Source: an uncultured Collinsella sp. (lineage in GTDB: Bacteria; Actinomycetota; Coriobacteriia; Coriobacteriales; Coriobacteriaceae). From it: a DNA stretch of 9,213 nt. A program made the translations under genes and the position numbers. Shown in pieces: positions 1-5,537 of the stretch; position 1 is the stretch's first letter; each line of letters starts with the position of its first letter. The notes under the pieces were generated by a model. The model saw only the letters and a program-made list of their open reading frames with translations. It made no database searches and was not told the DNA's origin. The stretch is taken from the NCBI GenBank assembly GCA_902496645.1, contig CABVBR010000079.1, forward strand, positions 1-9,213, given 5' to 3'.

Positions 1-1831
1 GGTTGGTGATGGCGAGCAGGGTCTTGCCGACCAGGTCCTCGGGCTCGTAATAATCGTGAATACCGGAGAGGATGGTGCGGTCGGTGCCGGTGCCGTCATC
101 GAGCGTAAAGTTCAGCAGCTTCTTGGACTTCTTGACGGCCTCGCATGCCTTGACCTTCACGGCGCGGAAGTCGCTCTTGGAGAAGGTATCAAAGTCGACG
201 AACTCCTCAAACAGCGGCTCGACGGCAATCTTGGAGTAGTCGAGCGTGGGCTTGAGCGGCTTGACGAAGGGACTCGCGGTGTTGCCGGCCTCGGCAGCCT
301 TGGCAGCGGCGGCACCGGACTGGAAACCCTTCTCGGGCTTCATGTGCGGGAACAGCAGGACGTCGCGAATGGAAGCCTGGTTGGTGAGCAGCATGACCAC
401 GCGGTCGATACCGATGCCGATGCCGCCCGCAGGAGGCATACCGTACTCGAGGGCGCGCACGTAATCCTCGTCGTACTCCATGGCCTCGTCGTCGCCGCCG
501 GCCTTCTCGGCCATCTGGGCAGCGAAGCGCTCGGCCTGGTCGACCGGGTCGTTGAGCTCGGAGAACGCGTTCGCGTACTCGTGGCCGGCGATGACCAGCT
601 CAAAGCGATGGGTCAGGCGCGGGTCATCCTCAAAGCGCTTGGCAAGCGGGCTAACCTCGATGGGGTAATCGCACACGAAGGTGGGGTTGACGATGGTGTC
701 CTCGCCCAGCTCGTCATAGATCTCGGCGATGATCTTGCCGGCGGTCCACTCGGGCTTGATCTCCAGGCCCTTCTCGCGTGCGGCGGCAGCAAGCTCCTCG
801 ACCGGCGTGTCGATGGTGACCGGCTTGCCGAGCACGTCGGAGACAATGTCGGTCATGGGACGGCTGGCCCACTCGCCGGAGAGGTCGATGGTCTGGCCCT
901 GGTACTCGATAACCTCGGGGTTGCCGATAGCCTTGTTAGCGGCCTTAATGACACCCTGGGCGAGTGCCTTCATGCCCTCGAGATCGGAGAAGGCGCGGTA
1001 GGCCTCCATCGTGGTGAACTCGGGGTTGTGGGTAAGGTCCATGCCCTCGTTGCGGAAGATACGACCGATCTCGAACACGCGCTCAAAGCCGCCGACGATG
1101 CAGCGCTTGAGGTGCAGCTCGGTGGCGATACGCAGGTAGCACTCCTGATCGAGCGCGTTGAAGTGCGTGATGAACGGCTTGGCAGTAGCTCCGCCCTGGA
1201 TGGTCTGCAGGATAGGAGTCTCAACCTCCATGTAGCCATCGGACTCCATAAAGCGGCGGAACGTGGAGAGGATCTGCGAGCGTTTGCGGAAGGTCTCGCG
1301 AACGTCGTCGTTGGCGATCAGGTCGACATAGCGCTGACGATAGCGGGTCTCCTTGTCGGAGAGACCGTGGAACTTCTCGGGCAGCGGGCGAACGGCCTTG
1401 GACAGCAGCGTCGCGCTCTTGGGGGCAACGGAAAGCTGGCCACGCTTGGTGCGCACGACTACGCCGGTCACGCCCAGGATATCGCCCAGGTCGAGTGCCT
1501 TGAGCGTGTTCCAGGCGGCCTCGTCCATATCGTTGATGCGGCAGAACAGCTGGATCTCGCCGGTCGCGTCGCGCACGACGATGAACATGATCTTGCCCTG
1601 ACCACGCTTGGCGACCACACGGCCGCCGATCTTCACGACATCCTCGGTGTCCTCGCCATCGGCGAGCTCGGCGTACCTAGTCTCGATGTCGACGACGTAG
1701 TCCTCAATCTCGGAGTGCTCGGGATACGGGTTCTGGCCCACCTCGAACAGGGAGGCACGCTTGGCCAGGCGGGTGGCGCGCTCGTCGTTGAGCGTCGATG
1801 CCTGATCGGCGGCGTTCTGGTTTTCTGCCAT
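1..1831 (-). CDS. lysS: Lysyl-tRNA synthetase (class II) with C-terminal tRNA-binding domain, 3' end cut by window
   Basis: Charges tRNA-Lys with lysine in the cytoplasm. At least 610 codons lie in the window and no stop is reached. An OB-fold anticodon-binding domain sits at about residues 55-150 (IGGRVVAKRGQGK, IQLFCRIND). Motif 1 ends near residue 206 (GYMEVETPIL). Motif 2 is FRNEGMDLTHNPEF, with Arg at about 260. Motif 3 is GMPPAGGIGIGIDR at 464-477. Bacterial LysRS normally ends about 25 residues after motif 3. Here an Ala/Gly/Pro linker follows, then from about 545 a second domain (DFDTFSKSDFRAVKVK, KLLNFTLDDG, RTILSGIHDYYEPEDLVGK) that resembles the Trbp111/EMAPII-type domain at the C-terminus of many MetRS. 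The ATG at 1831 has GAGGAG 6 nt upstream. It follows greA, separated by a hairpin. The synthetase identity is very sure; the appended domain is read from motifs and its end is not visible. Confidence 0.96.
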   Translation of the reverse strand, partial: MAENQNAADQASTLNDERATRLAKRASLFEVGQNPYPEHSEIEDYVVDIETRYAELADGEDTEDVVKIGGRVVAKRGQGKIMFIVVRDATGEIQLFCRINDMDEAAWNTLKALDLGDILGVTGVVVRTKRGQLSVAPKSATLLSKAVRPLPEKFHGLSDKETRYRQRYVDLIANDDVRETFRKRSQILSTFRRFMESDGYMEVETPILQTIQGGATAKPFITHFNALDQECYLRIATELHLKRCIVGGFERVFEIGRIFRNEGMDLTHNPEFTTMEAYRAFSDLEGMKALAQGVIKAANKAIGNPEVIEYQGQTIDLSGEWASRPMTDIVSDVLGKPVTIDTPVEELAAAAREKGLEIKPEWTAGKIIAEIYDELGEDTIVNPTFVCDYPIEVSPLAKRFEDDPRLTHRFELVIAGHEYANAFSELNDPVDQAERFAAQMAEKAGGDDEAMEYDEDYVRALEYGMPPAGGIGIGIDRVVMLLTNQASIRDVLLFPHMKPEKGFQSGAAAAKAAEAGNTASPFVKPLKPTLDYSKIAVEPLFEEFVDFDTFSKSDFRAVKVKACEAVKKSKKLLNFTLDDGTGTDRTILSGIHDYYEPEDLVGKTLLAITN

Positions 1832-1848
1832 AGTTAGCTCCTCAAACT

Positions 1849-1881
1849 AAAACGCTCCCCAGGATTCGGTCCCAGGGAGCG
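1849..1881 (-). terminator. Rho-independent terminator or attenuator between greA and lysS
   Basis: On the minus strand a stem of about 12 bp (two G-T wobbles) pairs 1870-1881 with 1853-1864 around a 5-nt loop, and TTTT follows at 1852-1849. It starts about 29 nt after the greA stop. The U-run ends only 5 nt before the lysS ribosome binding site at 1838-1843. It can end greA transcripts, but it also lies inside any lysS leader, so attenuation or read-through control of lysS is possible. Confidence 0.75.
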
Positions 1882-1883
1882 AA

Positions 1884-1912
1884 AACATACCTTTACGCGG
1901 GACCGTGGTCTA
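1884..1912 (-). promoter_or_regulatory. Possible lysS promoter overlapping the greA stop codon
   Basis: On the minus strand TAGACC (1907-1912) is 17 nt from TATGTT (1884-1889), four of six matches to each sigma-70 box. The first box includes the greA TAG. A start about 7 nt downstream would put the terminator-like hairpin at the very 5' end of the lysS mRNA. The boxes are weak; lysS may instead depend on read-through from greA. Confidence 0.3.
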
Positions 1913-2380
1913 GCGTGCGATCTTGGCGATGGTGTAGACGCGGGTCTTGCCGGAAGGCGTAACGACCTCGACGGAGTCGCCCTCGCCATGACCAATGATG
2001 GCGTGGCCGACCGGAGACTCGTTGGAGATCTTGTGCTCGAGCGAGTTGGTCTCGGTAGTACCGACAAGCGTGACCTCGATGAGCTCACCGTTGGGGTCGA
2101 CCAGGGTAACAGTCGAGCCAATGGAGACGGTCAGGTCGCCCGTGCTGGCAGCGATCTGAGCGTTGGCGAGGATGGCCTGGATCTCGGCGATACGAGCGGC
2201 GTTCTGGGCCTGCTTGTCCTTGGCGGCATCGTACTCGGAGTTCTCCGAAAGGTCGCCGAACGCGCGGGCTTCCTTGATGTCCTCGACGATCTCCTTGGCG
2301 TAATCGCCCTCACGCCAAGCGAGCTCCTCGACGAGCTTCTGGCGGCCCTCAGCGGTCAGTACGATCTGGCTTGCGTCCAT
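1910..2380 (-). CDS. greA: Transcription elongation factor GreA
   Basis: Binds the secondary channel of RNA polymerase and stimulates cleavage of backtracked transcripts, freeing arrested complexes. The 156-residue length is typical of GreA. The N-terminal half is a charged, Ala-rich helical hairpin (coiled coil) whose tip carries FGDLSENSEYDAAK. D43 and E46 match the two acidic residues that hold catalytic magnesium in E. coli GreA. The C-terminal half is the FKBP-like domain, with HKISNESPVGHAIIGHGEGD. The ATG at 2380 has GGGGAG 8 nt upstream. It is separated from tatA upstream by a strong terminator, so it should have its own promoter in the short gap. It precedes lysS, a pairing common in Gram-positive bacteria. 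Confidence 0.97.
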   Translation of the reverse strand: MDASQIVLTAEGRQKLVEELAWREGDYAKEIVEDIKEARAFGDLSENSEYDAAKDKQAQNAARIAEIQAILANAQIAASTGDLTVSIGSTVTLVDPNGELIEVTLVGTTETNSLEHKISNESPVGHAIIGHGEGDSVEVVTPSGKTRVYTIAKIAR

Positions 2381-2395
2381 ACGGATATCTCCCCA

Positions 2396-2421
2396 ACTAT
2401 GATGTAACGATCAACTGTCAA
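2396..2421 (-). promoter_or_regulatory. Possible greA promoter
   Basis: On the minus strand a perfect TTGACA (2416-2421) lies just after the tatA terminator, with CATAGT (2396-2401) as the best -10. The spacing is only 14 nt, shorter than usual; pairing with TTGTTG 3 nt upstream would give 17 nt but a poor -35. A promoter is expected here because the upstream terminator isolates greA, but the exact boxes are uncertain. Confidence 0.4.
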
Positions 2422-2422
2422 C

Positions 2423-2462
2423 AAAAACGAAAAAGACCGGCTAGCCTGCGGGCAAGCCGGTC
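2423..2462 (-). terminator. Rho-independent terminator after tatA
   Basis: On the minus strand GACCGGCT (2462-2455) pairs with AGCCGGTC (2442-2435). Inside is a T-T mismatch, then GCC/GGC around a CGCA loop. The U-rich tail TTTTTCGTTTTT follows at 2434-2423. This is a strong, textbook structure about 25 nt after the tatA stop. Confidence 0.92.
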
Positions 2463-2487
2463 AGGTGCTCACCCCAAAGGGATGGGA

Positions 2488-2763
2488 CTACTCTGCGTCC
2501 GCGTCGCTGTCCTCTGCCTTCTTTTGCTTGGCAGCAGCGAGCTTGGCCTCGAGCTCTGCGATCTCCTTGTCCTCCTTGGACTCCTCGACCACAACGTCCT
2601 CGGCCTGCTTGGTTTCGCCCTTATCGTCGCCCTCCATACCCTCGCGGATATTCTTGACGGTAGAGCCGAGGGACTTGCCGAGCTTCGGCAGGTTCTTGGG
2701 CCCAAAGATAATCAGGACAACGACGAGAATAATGATGAGCTCAGGAGCCCTCAGTCCAAACAT
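2488..2763 (-). CDS. tatA: Sec-independent (twin-arginine) translocase subunit TatA
   Basis: A small membrane protein of 91 residues that oligomerises with TatC to move folded proteins with twin-arginine signals across the membrane. Residues 7-20 form a short hydrophobic segment (ELIIILVVVLIIF). The FGP hinge comes next at 20-22, then an amphipathic helix (KNLPKLGKSLGSTVKNIREGM). The tail is highly charged and Ala/Glu/Lys-rich, probably helical and cytoplasmic. The ATG at 2763 has GGAGG 5 nt upstream. An upstream in-frame ATG at 2946 lies inside the tRNA gene and is rejected. The gene stands alone between its own promoter and terminator. TatC is not in the window, so TatA is preferred over TatB from length and the absence of a long C-terminal extension. 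Confidence 0.93.
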   Translation of the reverse strand: MFGLRAPELIIILVVVLIIFGPKNLPKLGKSLGSTVKNIREGMEGDDKGETKQAEDVVVEESKEDKEIAELEAKLAAAKQKKAEDSDADAE

Positions 2764-2799
2764 GTAGACCTCCACAATACAGCGAGACAAGCTCGAATG

Positions 2800-2828
2800 A
2801 GTATACCGCGGGTATCGCGGTATCACAA
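2800..2828 (-). promoter_or_regulatory. tatA promoter (-35 TTGTGA, -10 TATACT)
   Basis: On the minus strand TTGTGA (2823-2828) is 17 nt from TATACT (2800-2805), with four and five matches to the sigma-70 consensus. It is the best promoter in the window and lies between the tRNA terminator and tatA. It predicts a leader of about 30 nt. Confidence 0.7.
2803..2823. repeat. 21-bp inverted repeat inside the tatA promoter (possible operator)
   Basis: Arms ATACCGCG (2803-2810) and CGCGGTAT (2816-2823) are perfect inverted copies around a 5-bp centre. The repeat fills the spacer and overlaps the edge of both the -35 and -10 boxes of tatA. No U-run follows in either direction, so it does not look like a terminator. 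A bound dimeric regulator here would block polymerase; no regulator gene is nearby. Confidence 0.55.
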
Positions 2829-2836
2829 CAATAGCT

Positions 2837-2865
2837 AAAAAAAGGGACCGCAAGAAGCGGTCCCT
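2837..2865 (-). terminator. Rho-independent terminator after tRNA-Pro
   Basis: On the minus strand a perfect 9-bp stem AGGGACCGC/GCGGTCCCT (2865-2857 with 2851-2843) closes a 5-nt loop and runs into TTTTTT at 2842-2837. It begins 10 nt past the CCA end of the tRNA and separates it from tatA. Confidence 0.92.
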
Positions 2866-2875
2866 CCTCATGCTC

Positions 2876-2952
2876 TGGTCGGGTTGACTGGATTTGAACC
2901 AGCGACCCCTGCGTCCCGAACGCAGTGCTCTACCAAACTGAGCCACAACCCG
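2876..2952 (-). tRNA. tRNA-Pro (anticodon CGG)
   Basis: The minus strand folds into a complete cloverleaf. The 7-bp acceptor stem is CGGGTTG/CAACCCG with discriminator A. The D arm is GCTC-AGTTTGGTA-GAGC. The anticodon stem CTGCG/CGCAG has loop TTCGGGA, giving anticodon CGG (2918-2916) for codon CCG. A 5-nt variable loop is followed by the T arm GCTGG-TTCAAAT-CCAGT. The 3' CCA is encoded at 2878-2876. It is 49 nt after the ispE stop with no terminator between, so it may be co-transcribed with ispE as well as started from its own promoter. Confidence 0.97.
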
Positions 2953-2960
2953 TTAGCTCG

Positions 2961-2966
2961 ACTATA
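2961..2966 (-). promoter_or_regulatory. Possible -10 box for tRNA-Pro
   Basis: TATAGT on the minus strand lies 8 nt before the mature 5' end of the tRNA, a good position for a near-leaderless tRNA promoter. I see no convincing -35 box 16-18 nt further up, so this is tentative. Confidence 0.3.
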
Positions 2967-3001
2967 GTAACAAAGATTTCCGTCGTGTGCCAGATAAATT
3001 T

Positions 3002-3898
3002 TTACTTCTTTGGCGCTTCAATGCGAACCGTGTCGGAAACGAGCTCCGTTGCATAAGCCCACCAGCCGTTTTGATGAGCGGCTGCCGAAAGATTGGCTGC
3101 CGTGGCGGCGCTATCGCAGAGAGCAAACGAGCAGGCACCCGAACCGCACACGTTTGCGGCAATGGTACCGTCCTGTGAACGGAGCCAGTCGAGCACCGTT
3201 TGGATCCGCGGCTCCATCTGCGCGGAAATGACACCCAGGTTGTTGTGAACGAGTGCGTAGGCCGCCTCTGCATCTCCCGAGCGAAGGGCAGATGCAATCG
3301 CTCCGGGCTTGTCCGCAGGCGCTGGGGTCTCGTCAAAACGTCGATAGGCTTCAATTGTTGAAACGCTTGCCTCGCGCGGCTTGACCAGCACGACGGGTGT
3401 CGCGGGAAGTGCGGGGTACTCGGTTGCCAGCACGTCTCCCCCACCCACGTAAAATGCAGGGCTGGCATGCAAAAAGAAGGGAACGTCGGCGCCAATGCCG
3501 CGCGCAATGTTGTCCAGCGCGGAATCGGCACGGTCGATACCCCACAGCTCTGCCAAGGCGACAATGACCGCCGCGGCATCCGTCGAAGGACCGCCCAGGC
3601 CGGCACACAACGGGATGCGCTTCTCGATCGTGATGCAGACGTTGGCTTCGCGACCATAATGCTCGGCCATAGCGAGCGCAGCACGATACGCCGTATTCTT
3701 TTGCATGGGAAAGTCGGATGTCGGAATCGTCTGGACGGTCAGCGCCTGTGCCGGCGTAACCGTCACGGTATCGACAAGACCGACGGCTGCCATCAGGGAA
3801 TCGACCTTATGGTAGCCGCGGTCGTCACGCTCGGTATGAACCCCTAGATAGAGGTTGATCTTTGCCGGCGCGGAAAGGGTCAGGGACCAATCGGTCAC
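3002..3898 (-). CDS. ispE: 4-diphosphocytidyl-2-C-methyl-D-erythritol kinase (IspE)
   Basis: Phosphorylates CDP-methylerythritol with ATP in the MEP pathway to isopentenyl diphosphate. The 298-residue length fits the GHMP kinase family. Near the N-terminus is SAPAKINLYLGV, with K13 in the place of the catalytic lysine. The ATP-binding glycine loop is PLCAGLGGPSTDAAA (96-110). GIGADVPFFLHA supplies the catalytic aspartate D138. The C-terminal GSGACSFAL is the third GHMP motif. The glycine loop reads GGPST where most IspE have GGGSS or GGSA; this may be a tolerated change. The start is GTG at 3898, 2 nt after the veg stop, and uses GAGGAG lying in the last veg codons, so the two genes are translationally coupled. 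Confidence 0.95.
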   Translation of the reverse strand: MTDWSLTLSAPAKINLYLGVHTERDDRGYHKVDSLMAAVGLVDTVTVTPAQALTVQTIPTSDFPMQKNTAYRAALAMAEHYGREANVCITIEKRIPLCAGLGGPSTDAAAVIVALAELWGIDRADSALDNIARGIGADVPFFLHASPAFYVGGGDVLATEYPALPATPVVLVKPREASVSTIEAYRRFDETPAPADKPGAIASALRSGDAEAAYALVHNNLGVISAQMEPRIQTVLDWLRSQDGTIAANVCGSGACSFALCDSAATAANLSAAAHQNGWWAYATELVSDTVRIEAPKK

Positions 3899-3900
3899 CG

Positions 3901-4197
3901 CTAGTGCTCCTCGAGCTGGTTGCCGAGCGGGGTAAAGATATGCTCGCCGCTCTCGGGATCGAACAACTCGACCTGGCCGGTGAGAACATCAATATACTGG
4001 TAGGACTGACGCGACTTGCGGCCACGGCGCTCGTCGACCTCGACGATAAAGACTGCCGGATGGACGCTCTTGATGGTGCCCATGCGCTCGACGACGCGGG
4101 TGCGGCCCATGTTGGCCTTCACCTTGACGCGATCGCCCACCATATCGGTCAGCTTCTCGTGGATGTCGTCGACGTGATTGACTTCCATCTCTTCCAT
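3901..4197 (-). CDS. veg: Veg-family protein (DUF1021)
   Basis: A 98-residue protein like Bacillus subtilis Veg, a small SH3-like protein linked in that species to biofilm gene expression; its biochemical role is unknown. Recognised from VKVKANMGRTRVVERMGTI, then HPAVFIVEVDE, and RQSYQYIDVLTGQVEL, which line up through most of Veg. A C-terminal extension (FDPESGEHIFTPLGNQLEEH) goes past the conserved core. I chose the ATG at 4197 because GGAGG lies 8 nt upstream. A TTG at 4221 would add 8 residues but has no site, and the ATG at 4188 is too far from the GGAGG. It precedes ispE by 2 nt; Veg next to ispE is also seen in Firmicutes. Confidence 0.85.
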   Translation of the reverse strand: MEEMEVNHVDDIHEKLTDMVGDRVKVKANMGRTRVVERMGTIKSVHPAVFIVEVDERRGRKSRQSYQYIDVLTGQVELFDPESGEHIFTPLGNQLEEH

Positions 4198-4224
4198 GAA
4201 TAGGGCCTCCAGAGGGTGCAATTC

Positions 4225-4244
4225 AAAAAGGGGATAATACCCCT
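4225..4244 (-). terminator. Weak hairpin with U-run in the veg leader
   Basis: On the minus strand AGGGG and CCCCT pair around a TATTAT loop and run into further T residues at 4228-4225. The 5-bp stem is short for a terminator. It lies between the proposed veg promoter and the veg start, so it could be a leaky attenuator or a partial terminator for dtd transcripts. Confidence 0.35.
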
Positions 4245-4264
4245 AAGATAGACAAAACTCTAAT

Positions 4265-4294
4265 ACTATAGCACCCTGTTGTGGCCATACGCAA
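4265..4294 (-). promoter_or_regulatory. Possible veg-ispE promoter
   Basis: On the minus strand TTGCGT (4289-4294) is 18 nt from TATAGT (4265-4270). The -10 is good (five of six) and the -35 weak (three of six). It lies in the 113-bp gap between dtd and veg, and its -35 overlaps the end of a 20-bp palindrome. Confidence 0.45.
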
Positions 4295-4312
4295 GTAGCT
4301 AATTAGCTACTT
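4293..4312. repeat. 20-bp perfect palindrome at the dtd stop / veg promoter
   Basis: The half site AAGTAGCTAA is followed at once by its exact reverse complement, with no spacer. It covers two bases of the dtd TAA stop and two bases of the possible veg -35 box. As RNA it would form a hairpin with an AATT loop but no U-run follows. It may be an operator, or a 3' stabilising hairpin for dtd. Confidence 0.6.
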
Positions 4313-4757
4313 ACAGAGCATCGGTGTCCAGGACGATGGTGAATGGACCGTCGTTGACGAGGTCGACCTTCATGTCGGCGCCGAAGATGCCATGCGCTAC
4401 GTGCTCGACGTCCTCGCGCACAAGCGTCAGGAAGTACTCGTAGAGCTCGTTGGCGACATCGGGGGCGCCGGCATCCGTAAACGATGGACGGCGGCCGTGA
4501 CGGCAATCGGCGAACAGCGTGAACTGCGACACCACGAGAACCTCGCCGTCGACATCGGCAAGTGCCAGGTTGGTCTTGCCGTTCTCGTCCTCGTTAATGC
4601 GCAAGCCCCGGAGCTTTCCCCACAGCTTATCGGCCTCGGCGCGCGTGTCGCCGTGGCCCACGCCCAGCAGCACCAGATAGCCGCGCCCAATTTTGCCCAC
4701 GCACTCGCCGTCTACCGTCACGCCGGCGTTGAGCACGCGCTGCACCACCGCACGCAC
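4311..4757 (-). CDS. dtd: D-aminoacyl-tRNA deacylase (Dtd)
   Basis: Hydrolyses D-amino acids (and glycine mischarged on tRNA-Ala) from tRNA, protecting translation. The 148 residues match the family length. It begins MRAVVQRVLNAGVTVDG, typical of Dtd. The active-site motif SQFTLFADCRHGRRPSF is complete. The Gly-cisPro motif, which rejects L-aminoacyl-tRNA, is NDGPFTIVLDT near the C-terminus. The start is GTG at 4757, 3 nt after the rdgB stop. GAGGAG formed by the last two rdgB codons acts as its ribosome binding site, so the two are coupled. Confidence 0.96.
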   Translation of the reverse strand: MRAVVQRVLNAGVTVDGECVGKIGRGYLVLLGVGHGDTRAEADKLWGKLRGLRINEDENGKTNLALADVDGEVLVVSQFTLFADCRHGRRPSFTDAGAPDVANELYEYFLTLVREDVEHVAHGIFGADMKVDLVNDGPFTIVLDTDAL

Positions 4758-4760
4758 GGC

Positions 4761-5402
4761 CTACTCCTCGCCCGTCAGTTTGGCGGATAGGTGCTCGAGC
4801 GCATGGAATCGATGGCTGATGGCGTTCTTCTCGTCCGCCGTCAGCTCGGCCATGGTCTTGCCCGGCGTGTCGACCGGCAGGAACAGCGGGTCGTAGCCAA
4901 AGCCGTGATCGCCGCGGCCCCCGTGCGCGATAACGCCCTCGCAGGCGCCCTCACCATAGGTGACCAAACCGTCCGTGTCGATGAGCGCGACGACGCTCAT
5001 AAAGCGCGCAGTGCGGTCCTCGTCGGCCACGCCCTCCAGATTCACGAGCAGCTTGGCATTGTTGGCGGCATCGTCGCCGTGAACGCCCGCGTAGCGCGCG
5101 CTATACACACCAGGCTCACCGTCCAGCGCGTCGACGACCAGGCCCGAATCGTCGGCAATGGCCATGAGCCCCGTCTCTTCGACGGCAGCCTGCGCCTTGA
5201 TGATGGCGTTCTCCAAAAACGTCGTGCCGTTTTCCTCGGGGTCCTCAAAATCGCCCAGCTGGCCGAGCGCCACAAAGCGAACCTCGGGCATAACCTTACC
5301 CAAAATGGCCTCGATCTCGGTGAGCTTGTGGGCGTTGCCCGTTGCCACGACGATGGTCGCCGCCGGGTCGAGGGTGTCGATGTCGATCTTCTCAAGTGCC
5401 AT
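4761..5402 (-). CDS. rdgB: dITP/XTP pyrophosphatase (RdgB/HAM1 family)
   Basis: Splits non-canonical purine triphosphates (dITP, ITP, XTP) to the monophosphate, keeping deaminated bases out of nucleic acids. With the chosen start it has 213 residues, near the family norm of about 200. Motifs in order are VVATGNAHKLTEIEAIL (substrate loop, T21-K26), FLENAIIKAQAA, ADDSGLVVDALDGEPGVYSARYAG (acidic metal site about D84-D85), GFGYDPLFLP, and KTMAELTADEKNAISHRFHAL. The ATG at 5402 has AAGGAG 8 nt upstream. A longer frame from an ATG at 5471 adds 23 residues without family character and is not preferred. It is coupled to dtd. No clear promoter is seen in the 142-bp gap upstream. Confidence 0.95.
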   Translation of the reverse strand: MALEKIDIDTLDPAATIVVATGNAHKLTEIEAILGKVMPEVRFVALGQLGDFEDPEENGTTFLENAIIKAQAAVEETGLMAIADDSGLVVDALDGEPGVYSARYAGVHGDDAANNAKLLVNLEGVADEDRTARFMSVVALIDTDGLVTYGEGACEGVIAHGGRGDHGFGYDPLFLPVDTPGKTMAELTADEKNAISHRFHALEHLSAKLTGEE

Positions 5403-5436
5403 GAGTGGTCTCCTTGTCCGTATAGCAAAGTCACGT

Positions 5437-5537
5437 AAAAGGGACCGGTCCGTCGGCATCTCCCCTTTCATGTGGCATCAACCTTATCTATCGGCGTTTC
5501 CGCAGATAAAACCTGCCAAAATAAACCTGTCCCTTTT
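5437..5537. repeat. About 100-bp spacer element bounded by 9-bp inverted repeats
   Basis: Between rph and rdgB, AAAAGGGAC (5437-5445) and GTCCCTTTT (5529-5537) are exact inverted copies at the ends of a 101-bp stretch. Inside are the palindrome GGACCGGTCC (5442-5451) and most of the rph hairpin. The bases are more AT-rich than the flanking genes. It could be a small non-coding repeat element (MITE- or REP-like) or chance; copy number cannot be judged from one window. Confidence 0.3.

Noticed and set aside
56..1837. A 593-codon open frame on the plus strand
   Set aside because: It lies exactly opposite lysS, whose minus-strand product has every class II synthetase motif. The plus-strand product is a Leu/Gly/Val/Asp-rich string without recognisable domains, as expected from antisense reading of GC-rich codons.
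1832..1909. A T-box or lysine riboswitch upstream of lysS
   Set aside because: The gap is under 80 nt and holds only one hairpin. There is no T-box sequence, specifier loop or room for a lysine riboswitch.
2764..2946. A longer tatA reading frame starting inside the tRNA gene
   Set aside because: The extension would cross the tRNA, its terminator and the tatA promoter. The ATG at 2763 has a good GGAGG and gives a standard TatA N-terminus.
2876..2952. tRNA-Pro as an integration site for a mobile element
   Set aside because: tRNA genes are common attachment sites, but there is no integrase and no repeated copy of the tRNA 3' end within the window.
5403..5471. An upstream start for rdgB at 5471
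   Set aside because: It adds 23 residues with no family similarity, whereas the ATG at 5402 has AAGGAG at the right distance and the family length.
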